This document shows, piece after piece, positions 52,660 to 61,163 of a DNA stretch of 64,000 nucleotides (its first letter is position 1; each line of letters starts with the position of its first letter). Below the pieces are notes generated by a model. The model was not told the DNA's origin. It did no database searches and was given only the letters and a program-made list of their open reading frames with translations. The stretch spans positions 62,001 through 126,000 of the forward strand of contig JBEVXH010000003.1 of the NCBI GenBank assembly GCA_040506195.1. The letters run 5' to 3'. Both the position numbers and the translations under genes were made by a program. Source of the DNA: Thiodiazotropha sp040506195 (GTDB lineage: Bacteria > Pseudomonadota > Gammaproteobacteria > Chromatiales > Chromatiaceae).

Positions 52660-53568
52660 ATGTTAGACATGAAGACATTGGGTGACGACGCCATTGCCGA
52701 AAAAGGCTGGTTCAAGGCCCACAAGTTCCTGATCCTGAGGCGACTCAGTCAACTCGGGATTCTGGCGCTGTTCCTGACCGGTCCCTGGCTCGGCATCTGG
52801 ATCGTGAAGGGCAACCTGGCCTCAAACCTGACCCTGGACGTGCTGCCGCTGACCGACCCCTATGTGTTGCTGCAAGCCAGTCTGTCGGGGGTGGTTCCGG
52901 AGACTGCCGCCATTATAGGCGTGGTCATCGTGCTGGTCTTCTACTTCCTGGTGGGAGGCCGGGTCTACTGCTCCTGGGTCTGCCCGGTCAACATGGTCAC
53001 CGACCTGGCCGCCTGGTTGCGGCGCAAGCTGGGGATCAGAACCACCTCGCAGCTTTCACGTTCCACCCGCTACTGGATGTTGGTGCTGACGTTGATCCTG
53101 CCGCTGGTGGTGACCGGGGGCATCATCTGGGAACTGGTCAATCCGGTCTCCATGATGTTCCGCGGAATCGTCTTCGGCATGGGTGCGGCCTGGGTGATGG
53201 TCCTGGGGATCTTCCTGTTCGATCTGATCGTGGCGAAGGACGGCTGGTGCGGGCACATCTGCCCGGTGGGCGCCTTCTACAATCTGGTCGGCAGTAAGAG
53301 CCTGTTGCGGGTGAACGCCGCTCAGCGGCAGGCCTGCAACGATTGCATGGAGTGCTATGTGATCTGTCCGGAACCGCAGGTGATCAAGCCGGCGCTGAAG
53401 GGGGAGAAGAAGGGGTTGACCCCGGTAATCCTCTCTTCCGACTGCACCAACTGCGGGCGCTGTATCGATATCTGTGCAAAAGACGTTTTCAGTTATGGCG
53501 GTCGTCACGCCAAAAATATCGACGAGTACAAGCGAGAGGATGAAATCAATCGTGGTGTCCGGGCCTGA
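52660..53568 (+). CDS. napH: NapH, membrane quinol dehydrogenase subunit
   Basis: 302 residues with four membrane helices, the cytoplasmic CSWVCPVN and GHICPVG motifs between them, and two C-terminal ferredoxin clusters (CNDCMECYVICPEP and CTNCGRCIDIC). Partner of NapG. Confidence 0.95.
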   Translation: MLDMKTLGDDAIAEKGWFKAHKFLILRRLSQLGILALFLTGPWLGIWIVKGNLASNLTLDVLPLTDPYVLLQASLSGVVPETAAIIGVVIVLVFYFLVGGRVYCSWVCPVNMVTDLAAWLRRKLGIRTTSQLSRSTRYWMLVLTLILPLVVTGGIIWELVNPVSMMFRGIVFGMGAAWVMVLGIFLFDLIVAKDGWCGHICPVGAFYNLVGSKSLLRVNAAQRQACNDCMECYVICPEPQVIKPALKGEKKGLTPVILSSDCTNCGRCIDICAKDVFSYGGRHAKNIDEYKREDEINRGVRA

Positions 53569-53617
53569 CCGGTACATCAAACCAATTCTGTTTATGAGAG
53601 TGATGATGGAGAAAGGT

Positions 53618-54043
53618 ATGAAAAAGATCGCATTTCTAACCATTGCGGCAATTACTGCCATGTTCCTGTCTAGTGCGCTGCTGGCTGATGTTCAATCACT
53701 GCGCGGAGACAACCTGGATACTATGGCGAAAAAGCCCGCCAACCTGAAGATAGTCAACATCAAAGGCGGCATCGAACGCAGCTTCAAACTGCAACCCCCC
53801 ATGGTTCCCCATGAGGTGGACAAATATGAAATCAACCTGAAAAACAACGGCTGTATGAAGTGTCATAGTGAAGAAACCTATGAAAAAGAGAAGGCGCCGA
53901 AAGTAGGTGACAGCCACTATGAAGACCGCGACGGCAAGGTATTGAAAACCGTCTCCAGCCGTCGTTATTTCTGTAACCAGTGCCACGCTCCGCAAGTGGG
54001 CGCGGATCCCCTGGTTCAAAACAACTTCCAAGGCGCCAAATAG
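53618..54043 (+). CDS. napB: NapB, diheme cytochrome c subunit
   Basis: 141 residues from the ATG at 53618, placed by GGAGAAAGG and a signal peptide (MKKIAFLTIAAITAMFLSSALLA). Two hemes: CMKCH and CNQCH. PPMVPHEVDKYEI holds a conserved ligand histidine. Electron donor to NapA. Transcribed after napH. Confidence 0.95.
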   Translation: MKKIAFLTIAAITAMFLSSALLADVQSLRGDNLDTMAKKPANLKIVNIKGGIERSFKLQPPMVPHEVDKYEINLKNNGCMKCHSEETYEKEKAPKVGDSHYEDRDGKVLKTVSSRRYFCNQCHAPQVGADPLVQNNFQGAK

Positions 54044-54116
54044 TGTTAGGTCCGGTCTCCTCATTGAGGGGAGACCGGATCTCACTGGGCAGTACTCGAT
54101 TTAAACTGGTGTAACA

Positions 54117-54689
54117 ATGAGTGAATCTAAGAAAAAAGGTGGTCTGTTCCTGATTGCCGTCGGTATCGTTGCCGGTGTCATATTGTGGGGCGGATTCAAT
54201 ACCGCAATGGAAATGACCAATACCGAAACCTTCTGTATTTCATGTCATGAAATGGATGAGACAGTCTACCAGGAACTGCAGGAAACGATCCATTTCAGCA
54301 ACAGGACCGGTGTACGTGCGACCTGCCCCGATTGCCATGTCCCCAAAGAGTGGGTGCATAAGTTCGTGCGTAAAATTCAGGCGACCAATGAGCTCTACCA
54401 TAAAATGCTGGGGACCATCGATACACCTGAGAAGTTCGAGGCCAAGCGTCTGGAGCTGGCCCAAAACGTCTGGCGTTCGATGAAGAAGACCGATTCACGG
54501 GAGTGCCGCAACTGTCACAAGTTTATCTCCATGGATCTGGAAAGGCAGGCGCCCCGTAGTTCCGATCAGCACGACCCGCACTATTGGGACGCAGTGGATG
54601 GAAAAGAACCGCAAAAAACCTGTATCGATTGCCATAAGGGCATTGCCCATGCTCTCCCCGAAGGGTTCGATCCCAACGCCGAGTATTGA
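54117..54689 (+). CDS. napC: NapC, membrane-anchored tetraheme quinol dehydrogenase
   Basis: 190 residues. One N-terminal membrane anchor (LFLIAVGIVAGVILWGGF) and four CXXCH sites (CISCH, CPDCH, CRNCH, CIDCH), as in the NapC/NirT family. Takes electrons from quinol and gives them to NapB. Last gene of the nap operon, so both NapC and NapGH routes are present. Confidence 0.95.
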   Translation: MSESKKKGGLFLIAVGIVAGVILWGGFNTAMEMTNTETFCISCHEMDETVYQELQETIHFSNRTGVRATCPDCHVPKEWVHKFVRKIQATNELYHKMLGTIDTPEKFEAKRLELAQNVWRSMKKTDSRECRNCHKFISMDLERQAPRSSDQHDPHYWDAVDGKEPQKTCIDCHKGIAHALPEGFDPNAEY

Positions 54690-54945
54690 TGGGTATGTTC
54701 TGGTGTTTCTTGCTGCGCTCAATTAAATAAACTGTTAAATCAATCGGTTAAGTTATGGTTGTCGGTAAATCCATTATCAACATGATGTACCGTCAGCCGC
54801 CCAGGTTAGGGATACAGTCTTTGAGAAGCTGTAGCGGCACAATCAGCGACTTAGGGAAAACAGTTGACCTTTTCCCGATCCCGTAGAATGATAAGTTTGA
54901 CTGATGGGTCTATAATGACAAAAAATGATTGTGAGAGAGGCGGCC

Positions 54946-55920
54946 ATGCTAAGTGACACGTTCGGCAGACGGATCGAGTACCTTCGCCTATCCGTTACAG
55001 ATCGCTGTGATTTTCGCTGTTTTTATTGCCTTCCCAGGAGCCATAGAGCGTTCGAGACACCCGATGATTGGCTTACCACCGACGAAATAGAACGGCTCAT
55101 CGCTCAATTTGCCGCGCTTGGCGTCAAACACGTCAGACTCACCGGAGGTGAGCCTCTCGTCCGCAAGGAGCTGGAGGAGATTGCCCGCCGTATCGCCGCC
55201 CTTCAAGGTATCGAGGAGTTGTCCCTCAGCACCAATGCATCCCGCCTCAGCCAATTCGCCGGACCATTGAGCGATGCGGGCGTGACTCGACTCAATATCA
55301 GTCTCGATTCACTCAACGAGAAAAAATTCAGAACGATCACCGGCAGCCGGTTGCAACCGGTTTTGGAAGGTATAGCCAGTGCACAGGCGGTTGGATTGAC
55401 ACCGATAAAACTGAACATGGTCATCATGCGCGGCATCAACGACGATGAAGTCGAGAGCATGATCGAGTACTGCATGGAACGGAGCCTCACCCTGCGCTTT
55501 ATCGAAACCATGCCGGTCGGTCAGGGCGGACTGTCCGCCTCTGAGCATTACATGCCGCTCTCTGAGATCGAGGCACGGCTTAAAAAACGCTATAAACTAC
55601 AACCCGCGGCGATGCGCGGAAGCGGTCCGGCTCGCTATTTCCAGATCGATGAGTCCGATCTCGTAATCGGGTTCATCACCCCGCAATCACAACACTTCTG
55701 TGCAACCTGCAATCGTGTGCGGGTCTCCGTGAGCGGCGATCTCCACCTCTGCCTTGGACAGGAAGATAAGCTGGCACTGCGCCCCCTGATGCGCGAAGGT
55801 GCAACGGATGCAGACATACAGGCGGCGATTCACTCCGCCATTGCACGCAAGCCGGAACGACATCATTTCGGCGAAACGCCGACCGCGATCATTCGCCCGA
55901 TGTCAGCCCTTGGCGGCTGA
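54946..55920 (+). CDS. moaA: GTP 3',8-cyclase MoaA
   Basis: 324 residues from the ATG at 54946, preceded by GAGAGGCGG. Radical-SAM cysteines C21, C25 and C28 (CDFRCFYC); C-terminal second cluster CATCNRVRVSVSGDLHLC; and the terminal GG needed for activity. First step of molybdopterin synthesis, supplying NapA cofactor. Placed 256 bp after napC. Confidence 0.97.
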   Translation: MLSDTFGRRIEYLRLSVTDRCDFRCFYCLPRSHRAFETPDDWLTTDEIERLIAQFAALGVKHVRLTGGEPLVRKELEEIARRIAALQGIEELSLSTNASRLSQFAGPLSDAGVTRLNISLDSLNEKKFRTITGSRLQPVLEGIASAQAVGLTPIKLNMVIMRGINDDEVESMIEYCMERSLTLRFIETMPVGQGGLSASEHYMPLSEIEARLKKRYKLQPAAMRGSGPARYFQIDESDLVIGFITPQSQHFCATCNRVRVSVSGDLHLCLGQEDKLALRPLMREGATDADIQAAIHSAIARKPERHHFGETPTAIIRPMSALGG

Positions 55921-55927
55921 ATAAACC

Positions 55928-56125
55928 TCAGCCCAAGGGTTTATACAGGGCGCCTTTCTTTTTACCGGCAGGCAGTCTCAGCACATCTATGCCGATTTGG
56001 TGGGGTGTATAGAGCGTGGTACGTATCAACCACCCACCTCCCGGTATACGGGCCTGTTCCGTCATGCTTCTGATGTGCGTGGTATCGTCGTACTGATCTT
56101 CGATGACTTCGTATTCCAGTTTCAT
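55928..56125 (-). CDS. Small conserved-looking protein, unknown
   Basis: 65 residues, soluble (MKLEYEVIEDQYDDTTHIRSMTEQ near the start and GGGWLIRTTLYTPHQIGIDVLRLP later). Convergent with moaA, 7 bp between stops. No family recognised; composition and a plausible AGGGGGGTAG ribosome site favour a real gene. Confidence 0.5.
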   Translation of the reverse strand: MKLEYEVIEDQYDDTTHIRSMTEQARIPGGGWLIRTTLYTPHQIGIDVLRLPAGKKKGALYKPLG

Positions 56126-56235
56126 ACTACCCCCCTATTCTTTCATTAGAGTGAAGCAGGTGGTAACGACTGGGAAGCGTTCCTACGCGTCCCCGCACCG
56201 GTAAGCATAGGCTATTTTCAAGGGAGTTTGCCTAG

Positions 56236-56486
56236 GGCCTGTTAACACTAATCCAATCGGTCATGTTGCCCCTGAAAAAGCGCCAATCAAGGCGTACCCC
56301 AAGGGCACTTCCTTCGGGGCGTACCCCAAGGGCACTTCCTTCGGGGCGCACCCCAAGGGCTGGGGCTATTTTTCCGCCCAGCGGCGTTATCGTTCGCTCA
56401 TGTAGAATGACTACACATCGCTCATTCTGCCTTGCTGGACGAAAAAACAGTCCCCGCAGGGCCGATTGGATTAGTGTTAACAGGCC
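56236..56486. repeat. CTAG-flanked small element, copy G (251 bp), best-preserved
   Basis: Perfect 25-bp terminal inverted repeats starting GGCCTGTTAACACTAATCC at both ends, flanked by CTAG at 56232-56235 and 56487-56490. Inside are 2.6 tandem copies of a 27-bp unit (56291-56360), a GGGGCTATTTTTCCGCCCAGCGGCG block and a dyad TGTAGAATGACTACA. No ORF of its own. Its right end is read through by the MscS-type channel gene. Confidence 0.88.
56291..56360. repeat. 27-bp tandem repeat inside element G (2.6 units)
   Basis: Unit GGCGTACCCCAAGGGCACTT... occurs at 56291-56317 and 56318-56344, identical, with a partial third unit (GGCGCACCCCAAGGGC) to 56360. Each unit can fold (CCCCAAGG against CCTTCGGGG). 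Copy B has one unit only, so copy number has changed between elements. Confidence 0.85.
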
Positions 56487-58167
56487 CTAGACTGCCACTC
56501 AGGGTCATTTGAGGAAACGGTATCTCCCATCCGTTTTCAGTACAGGCATCCACGCACCAACGTTGAATGGCACGGCGCAGGCGATTGTAGAGATCCCCGA
56601 GTTCACCGCTGAAATCCGCGATCACGGTGATATCGAGTGAAGAGCTGTTGGCCTGAGAAAATTCAACATGCAAATTGAGCAGATGCTCAGTATAACCCTC
56701 CTGCTCCAGTCGCAGCTGAATCGTGTTCCGCAGGATTTCCGGGATGGTTTCCGTACTCTTCTCCTGGAGTGCATAACTGACGCCAATCACCTCTTTAATA
56801 CGGAAGTTTGTTGCCAGATTGCGTGGTGATGCGGCAAGGAAATCAATGGTTTGGTAGGTCAGTTGTGCACCGCCCCGTTCCACCAGCCGCACCAGTTCCG
56901 GGGAAATTCCGGTCACTCGACCCCTGACTCCGTCACTGAGAATCACCCAGTCGCCCTTTTGGCAAGGAAACCATGGCTCATCCGGATTACTAGGTCTCGA
57001 TTTATGATCAACCAGTTCATCGATTGGTACGCGCAGGACAAGTCCTGCATCCGGATTCTCCAGGATGGAGAAGACATTGAGCTGCTCAACCCGCCAGGGC
57101 AATCCATCCAAACAGATGCGCTCCCCCTCACGCACGGAGCCAATATTCAGAAACAACTGTATCTGGTGCCAATATCTGGGCAAGGCCTGGCGAAGCCCCC
57201 ATGCCATTCCCAACAGCAGCAGAATACCCAAACTGAACAACACCCAATCTTCGACAACATAGAAAACCACCATGGGCCCAATGATGATCAGCAAGGTCGT
57301 CACTATCCGATGCACAAGTTCCAATAGCCTGATGCGAAAACTGCGGTGTCTCTTTTTAAAGCCAGGCATCAGGCGTCTCATCGCCTTGTCACTCATCCTG
57401 GAGAGGATAATAACGATCGCAACCACCAATATCGCTTCAATCAGATAGAGCCCGCGGCGTTGAAAGAACTGCTTCAAATAGTCCTGTGATGCATCGGTGA
57501 TCGAGACCTCGGAAGCGAGTATTTCATCAAGCTGTAATTCTGCCGCTTGATATTCACTGCTCATGAATGCGTGACTCTTGAGCCATTTTTCAGCCAGCGT
57601 ATCGAGGGACGCCTTCAACTTGTCCGAATCACTTTCCATACGCAATGCTTCAATATTTTTCAGGGCGTCATCAAGTATCTTCAGCCTTTCACCGTAATAG
57701 ACGATCTTCTCCTTCAGCTCCGATTTCTGGCGCACCTTCGATGTCATATCCTTCATCTCGTCGATGGCGGGCTTGAGCAAAGAGAACAACTCCCGCTTGA
57801 GATCGAACTGAGTCTCATCCTCGCTACGCAGGCTTGTCAGATCGATCCCCGCGGAGATATTCTCGAAATTCTCAACAGTGCGTGATAGCTCGGCATCCAG
57901 TTTCAGCAACTGTTGTTTCAATGACGCCTTTTGCGTCTCCGACTCCGCAGCGGCGACAGACCTGCTTAATGATGCAATATCCCCTTCTATATTCTCTCTG
58001 ATGGTTACCAGATTGAGCAGTGTAGAGAGGGTATTTCTCTCTTTGTCTGTGGACCCTCCGGCATCCTCCTCCGCAAGGACCGGACAAGGCATGATCAGAA
58101 GGTGCGCAACGATATTAATTACAATCAGGCGCCGGCAGAACAAGTAAATCGACATAGCCATAATCAT
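56422..58167 (-). CDS. MscS-type mechanosensitive channel, C-terminus derived from a repeat element
   Basis: 581 residues. Signal peptide (to about residue 32), a periplasmic helical/coiled-coil part (about 40-215), membrane helices near 235-255 and 285-325, and then the MscS pore and beta domain (QLFLNIGSVREGERICLDGLPWRVEQLN, LSDGVRGRVTGISPELVRLVERGG) and a C-terminal alpha/beta domain. The last 21 residues (GPVNTNPIGPAGTVFSSSKAE) are translated from the end of element G, so the native tail after MTLSGSL was replaced. Channel specificity unknown. Confidence 0.85.
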   Translation of the reverse strand: MIMAMSIYLFCRRLIVINIVAHLLIMPCPVLAEEDAGGSTDKERNTLSTLLNLVTIRENIEGDIASLSRSVAAAESETQKASLKQQLLKLDAELSRTVENFENISAGIDLTSLRSEDETQFDLKRELFSLLKPAIDEMKDMTSKVRQKSELKEKIVYYGERLKILDDALKNIEALRMESDSDKLKASLDTLAEKWLKSHAFMSSEYQAAELQLDEILASEVSITDASQDYLKQFFQRRGLYLIEAILVVAIVIILSRMSDKAMRRLMPGFKKRHRSFRIRLLELVHRIVTTLLIIIGPMVVFYVVEDWVLFSLGILLLLGMAWGLRQALPRYWHQIQLFLNIGSVREGERICLDGLPWRVEQLNVFSILENPDAGLVLRVPIDELVDHKSRPSNPDEPWFPCQKGDWVILSDGVRGRVTGISPELVRLVERGGAQLTYQTIDFLAASPRNLATNFRIKEVIGVSYALQEKSTETIPEILRNTIQLRLEQEGYTEHLLNLHVEFSQANSSSLDITVIADFSGELGDLYNRLRRAIQRWCVDACTENGWEIPFPQMTLSGSLGPVNTNPIGPAGTVFSSSKAE

Positions 58168-58248
58168 GTCACCATAAATAGCTGTACTCTATATTTTCAG
58201 GCATCATTCCCCGACACGACCAGTGATTCGAGAAGCATCCCTCGTGGA

Positions 58249-58707
58249 TTATTTAGGCAGGCCATACTTACCCACGACAGCAACTACAGTGACCAGCATT
58301 CCAAAGGTGAGATTAATCAGTATCAGTTGTCGTATCAGGCTGACGGCCTCCACTAACTTCGGCTTGTCATCCTCTTTTCGCGCCACCCCGAGCTGCTGGT
58401 AGGGAATGGCATAGATAAAAACGAAAATAGCGGACATCAAGATACCCACTACCGTCATGAATCCCAACCACAATCCGATGTTATCCTCATAGAACATGAA
58501 CAACATCCAGAATCCACTGGCCACAACGGCAATGACAGCCACCCAAACCCAGGGAAAGAAACCGTCAAATACTCGCAATAGAAACGATAAACGTTGTGGG
58601 GCCTCCAGAGAATCATTGAGCGCGGGACGCAGAACCATATGCGCAAAAAACATCCCTCCAACCCAAATAATGACACCAATGATATGCAGGGTCATAGCAA
58701 TCGACAT
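58249..58707 (-). CDS. CopD-like small membrane protein
   Basis: 152 residues, four membrane helices, with conserved MTLHIIGVIIWVGGMFFAHMVLRPAL at the N-terminus (His in helix 1 and His near its end could bind heme or copper). Similar to the CopD/DUF2214-like group. Function unknown; no copper genes are adjacent. Confidence 0.75.
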   Translation of the reverse strand: MSIAMTLHIIGVIIWVGGMFFAHMVLRPALNDSLEAPQRLSFLLRVFDGFFPWVWVAVIAVVASGFWMLFMFYEDNIGLWLGFMTVVGILMSAIFVFIYAIPYQQLGVARKEDDKPKLVEAVSLIRQLILINLTFGMLVTVVAVVGKYGLPK

Positions 58708-58831
58708 AACTCTCCACCTCTATAATGGGGTTGATTCAAGAAGGACCGTCCATTGTGCCTAACCGCCATCCAATCTCCAACTGCCGTATCGTCGAAAGTG
58801 GCCATTCTTCTCATTGCATGGTTATGAAATC

Positions 58832-58927
58832 ATGGCCGCTATCCGCAGACCCTGCCAGCACAGAAGTTTGAAAAACCGCACCTGGCTAGGTAAACTAACC
58901 GATTACCTGTCGATTTGGCAGGACTAA
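58832..58927 (+). other. Possible 31-codon leader ORF of argD
   Basis: ATG at 58832 to TAA at 58925-58927. The peptide has four Arg codons (MAAIRRPCQHRSLKNRTWLG) and ends 10 nt before a terminator-like stem. No clear ribosome site. Could be a leader peptide of an attenuator or a chance ORF. Confidence 0.25.
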
Positions 58928-58937
58928 CGCGTTGACT

Positions 58938-58962
58938 GGCGTCCTAAACGGATGCCTTTTTT
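58938..58962 (+). terminator. Terminator-like hairpin in the argD leader
   Basis: GGCGTCC, loop TAAAC, GGATGCC, then TTTTTT, 18 nt before the argD start. An overlapping pairing AGGAC (58920-58924) with GTCCT (58941-58945) uses part of the left arm, so the two structures exclude each other. Suggests attenuation, or an unrelated upstream transcript end. Confidence 0.55.
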
Positions 58963-58979
58963 GTTTTATGGGTATGCAC

Positions 58980-60149
58980 ATGGTCGACTCTCTGATGACG
59001 ACTTACAATCGGTTACCTATAACCTTCCTACGGGGCGAGGGCGCCCGGCTGTGGGATGATCAGGGCCGTTCCTATCTTGACGCCATTGCCGGCATTGCCG
59101 TCTGCGGGTTGGGGCATGCACACCCTGAGATTCGAGATGCCTTGTGTGACCAGGCCGGAACCCTGCTCCACACATCCAATATCTATGGCATTGCCTATCA
59201 GGAAAAGCTGGGCACCAAACTTTGCGAAATGGCCTCGATGGACCGGGTATTTTTTGCCAACTCCGGTGCCGAGGCCAACGAAGCGGCGATAAAGATCGCC
59301 CGCCTCCATGGCAACAAAAAAGGGGTCAGGAATCCCGCAATCATCGTCATGGACCAGAGTTTCCATGGTCGCACCCTTGCCACGCTGACCGCCACCGGCA
59401 ACCGCAAGGTTCAGGCCGGATTCGAACCCCTGGTTCAGGGTTTTGTGCGTGTTCCATACGATGATATCGAAGCGATCACTGAAATCGCCAATAACAGCAA
59501 CAACGTGGTAGCGGTGCTTGTCGAACCCATTCAAGGTGAAGGCGGTATCAACATCCCCGACAGGGATTACCTCAATCGGATACGCGAGATCTGCGATGAA
59601 AACGATTGGTTGATGATGCTGGATGAGATCCAGACCGGGATCGGACGCACCGGCCGCATGTTCAGTCACCAGCACAACGACATCCTGCCGGATGTCATGA
59701 CCCTGGCGAAAGGACTGGGCAACGGCGTTCCTATCGGCGCCTGCCTGGCGAGGGGGACCGCGGCCGAGATTTTCTCACCCGGGAATCACGGTTCCACCTT
59801 CGGCGGCAATCCACTCGCCTGCCGGGTTGCGCTGACGGTACTGGAGCAAATTGAGTCAAACCAGTTGGCTGCAAGGGCCGCACAGCTGGGTGAACGCATG
59901 CGAAACGACTTTCAATCCAAGCTTGGCGAACAACAGGGAGTGGTCTCGATTCGCGTATCCGGCCTTATGATCGGTATCGAACTTGACCGGCCATGCTTCG
60001 AGCTGGTAACCCGCGCCCTTGATCAGGGCTTACTGATCAATGTCACTGCCGAGAAGATTGTGCGGCTGTTACCTCCACTGATCATCAGTGACGCCGAGTG
60101 CGAAGAGATCATCGACAAGGTCAGTGCATTGATCCTGGGATATCTTTGA
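58980..60149 (+). CDS. argD: Acetylornithine aminotransferase
   Basis: 389 residues from the ATG at 58980 (MVDSLMTTYNRLPITFLRGEG). AGIAVCGLGHAHPEI, FFANSGAEANEAAIKIAR, the PLP aspartate in DEIQTGIGRTG and the Schiff-base lysine in TLAKGLGNGVPIGA are present. Arginine pathway; 22 nt before argF. Confidence 0.94.
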   Translation: MVDSLMTTYNRLPITFLRGEGARLWDDQGRSYLDAIAGIAVCGLGHAHPEIRDALCDQAGTLLHTSNIYGIAYQEKLGTKLCEMASMDRVFFANSGAEANEAAIKIARLHGNKKGVRNPAIIVMDQSFHGRTLATLTATGNRKVQAGFEPLVQGFVRVPYDDIEAITEIANNSNNVVAVLVEPIQGEGGINIPDRDYLNRIREICDENDWLMMLDEIQTGIGRTGRMFSHQHNDILPDVMTLAKGLGNGVPIGACLARGTAAEIFSPGNHGSTFGGNPLACRVALTVLEQIESNQLAARAAQLGERMRNDFQSKLGEQQGVVSIRVSGLMIGIELDRPCFELVTRALDQGLLINVTAEKIVRLLPPLIISDAECEEIIDKVSALILGYL

Positions 60150-60171
60150 TTGTCTGTTTGAGACAGTAACT

Positions 60172-61077
60172 ATGACAAGGCATTTCCTATCACTTCTCGA
60201 TCTCAGCAGCGATGAACTGCATGCGCTGATCCGCAGGGCCAGTGAACTCAAGCGCATACAGCACCGAGGCGATACCCATACGCCGCTGAAGGGCAAAAAT
60301 CTCGGCATGATTTTCGAGAAATCATCCACCCGTACCCGCGTCTCCTTTGAGGTGGGGATGTCTCAGCTGGGTGGACACGCCCTCTTTCTCTCACCCAGGG
60401 ATACTCAACTGGGGCGTGGCGAACCTATTGAAGACAGTGCGCGCGTATTGTCGCGTATGCTCGATATCATCATGATCCGCACCTACGATCAATCTGTCCT
60501 GGAGCGATTCGCCGCCCACTCCAAGGTGCCTGTCATCAATGCACTCACCGATCTGCTCCATCCCTGCCAGCTGCTGGCGGATATGCAGACATATTTCGAG
60601 CACCGGGGTGATATCCGCGACAAACGCGTAGCCTGGATCGGCGACGGGAATAACATGTGCCACTCCTATATCAACGCAGCGAGACGGTTCGACTTTCACT
60701 TGAACATCGCATGCCCGGAAGGTTACGATCCCGACCCAACGATCTTGCAGGCTGCTAAGGAACGGGTTTCCATTGTGAGAGATCCTCTGCTTGCGGCAGA
60801 AGATGCCGACCTGATCGTCACTGATGTCTGGGCCAGTATGGGACAGGAGGAGGAACAGATGCAGCGGGAGAAGGCGTTCGCCCGTTACCAGGTGAACGAT
60901 GAGCTGATGGCGCGGGCGACCGAAGACGCGCTTTTCTTTCACTGTCTGCCTGCCCACCGCGGAGAAGAGGTGAGCGCATCCGTCATTGACAGAGAAGAGA
61001 GCGTGGTATGGGACGAAGCGGAAAATCGTCTCCACTCTCAAAAGGCGTTGATGGAGTTTCTACTGCTCGGCAGGTAA
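60172..61077 (+). CDS. argF: Ornithine carbamoyltransferase
   Basis: 301 residues. Carbamoyl phosphate site SSTRTRVSFEVG (51-62), HPCQLLAD, and the ornithine-binding/active site FHCLPAHRGEEV. Forms citrulline; arginine pathway in operon with argD. Confidence 0.96.
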   Translation: MTRHFLSLLDLSSDELHALIRRASELKRIQHRGDTHTPLKGKNLGMIFEKSSTRTRVSFEVGMSQLGGHALFLSPRDTQLGRGEPIEDSARVLSRMLDIIMIRTYDQSVLERFAAHSKVPVINALTDLLHPCQLLADMQTYFEHRGDIRDKRVAWIGDGNNMCHSYINAARRFDFHLNIACPEGYDPDPTILQAAKERVSIVRDPLLAAEDADLIVTDVWASMGQEEEQMQREKAFARYQVNDELMARATEDALFFHCLPAHRGEEVSASVIDREESVVWDEAENRLHSQKALMEFLLLGR

Positions 61078-61163
61078 ACAGCCTGTTACAATGTGGTCTG
61101 TTTTATAACAAGGAACGCTTAGAGTTGTAAAATGCCTGATGATCATCGGACTGAGAGATTGCC

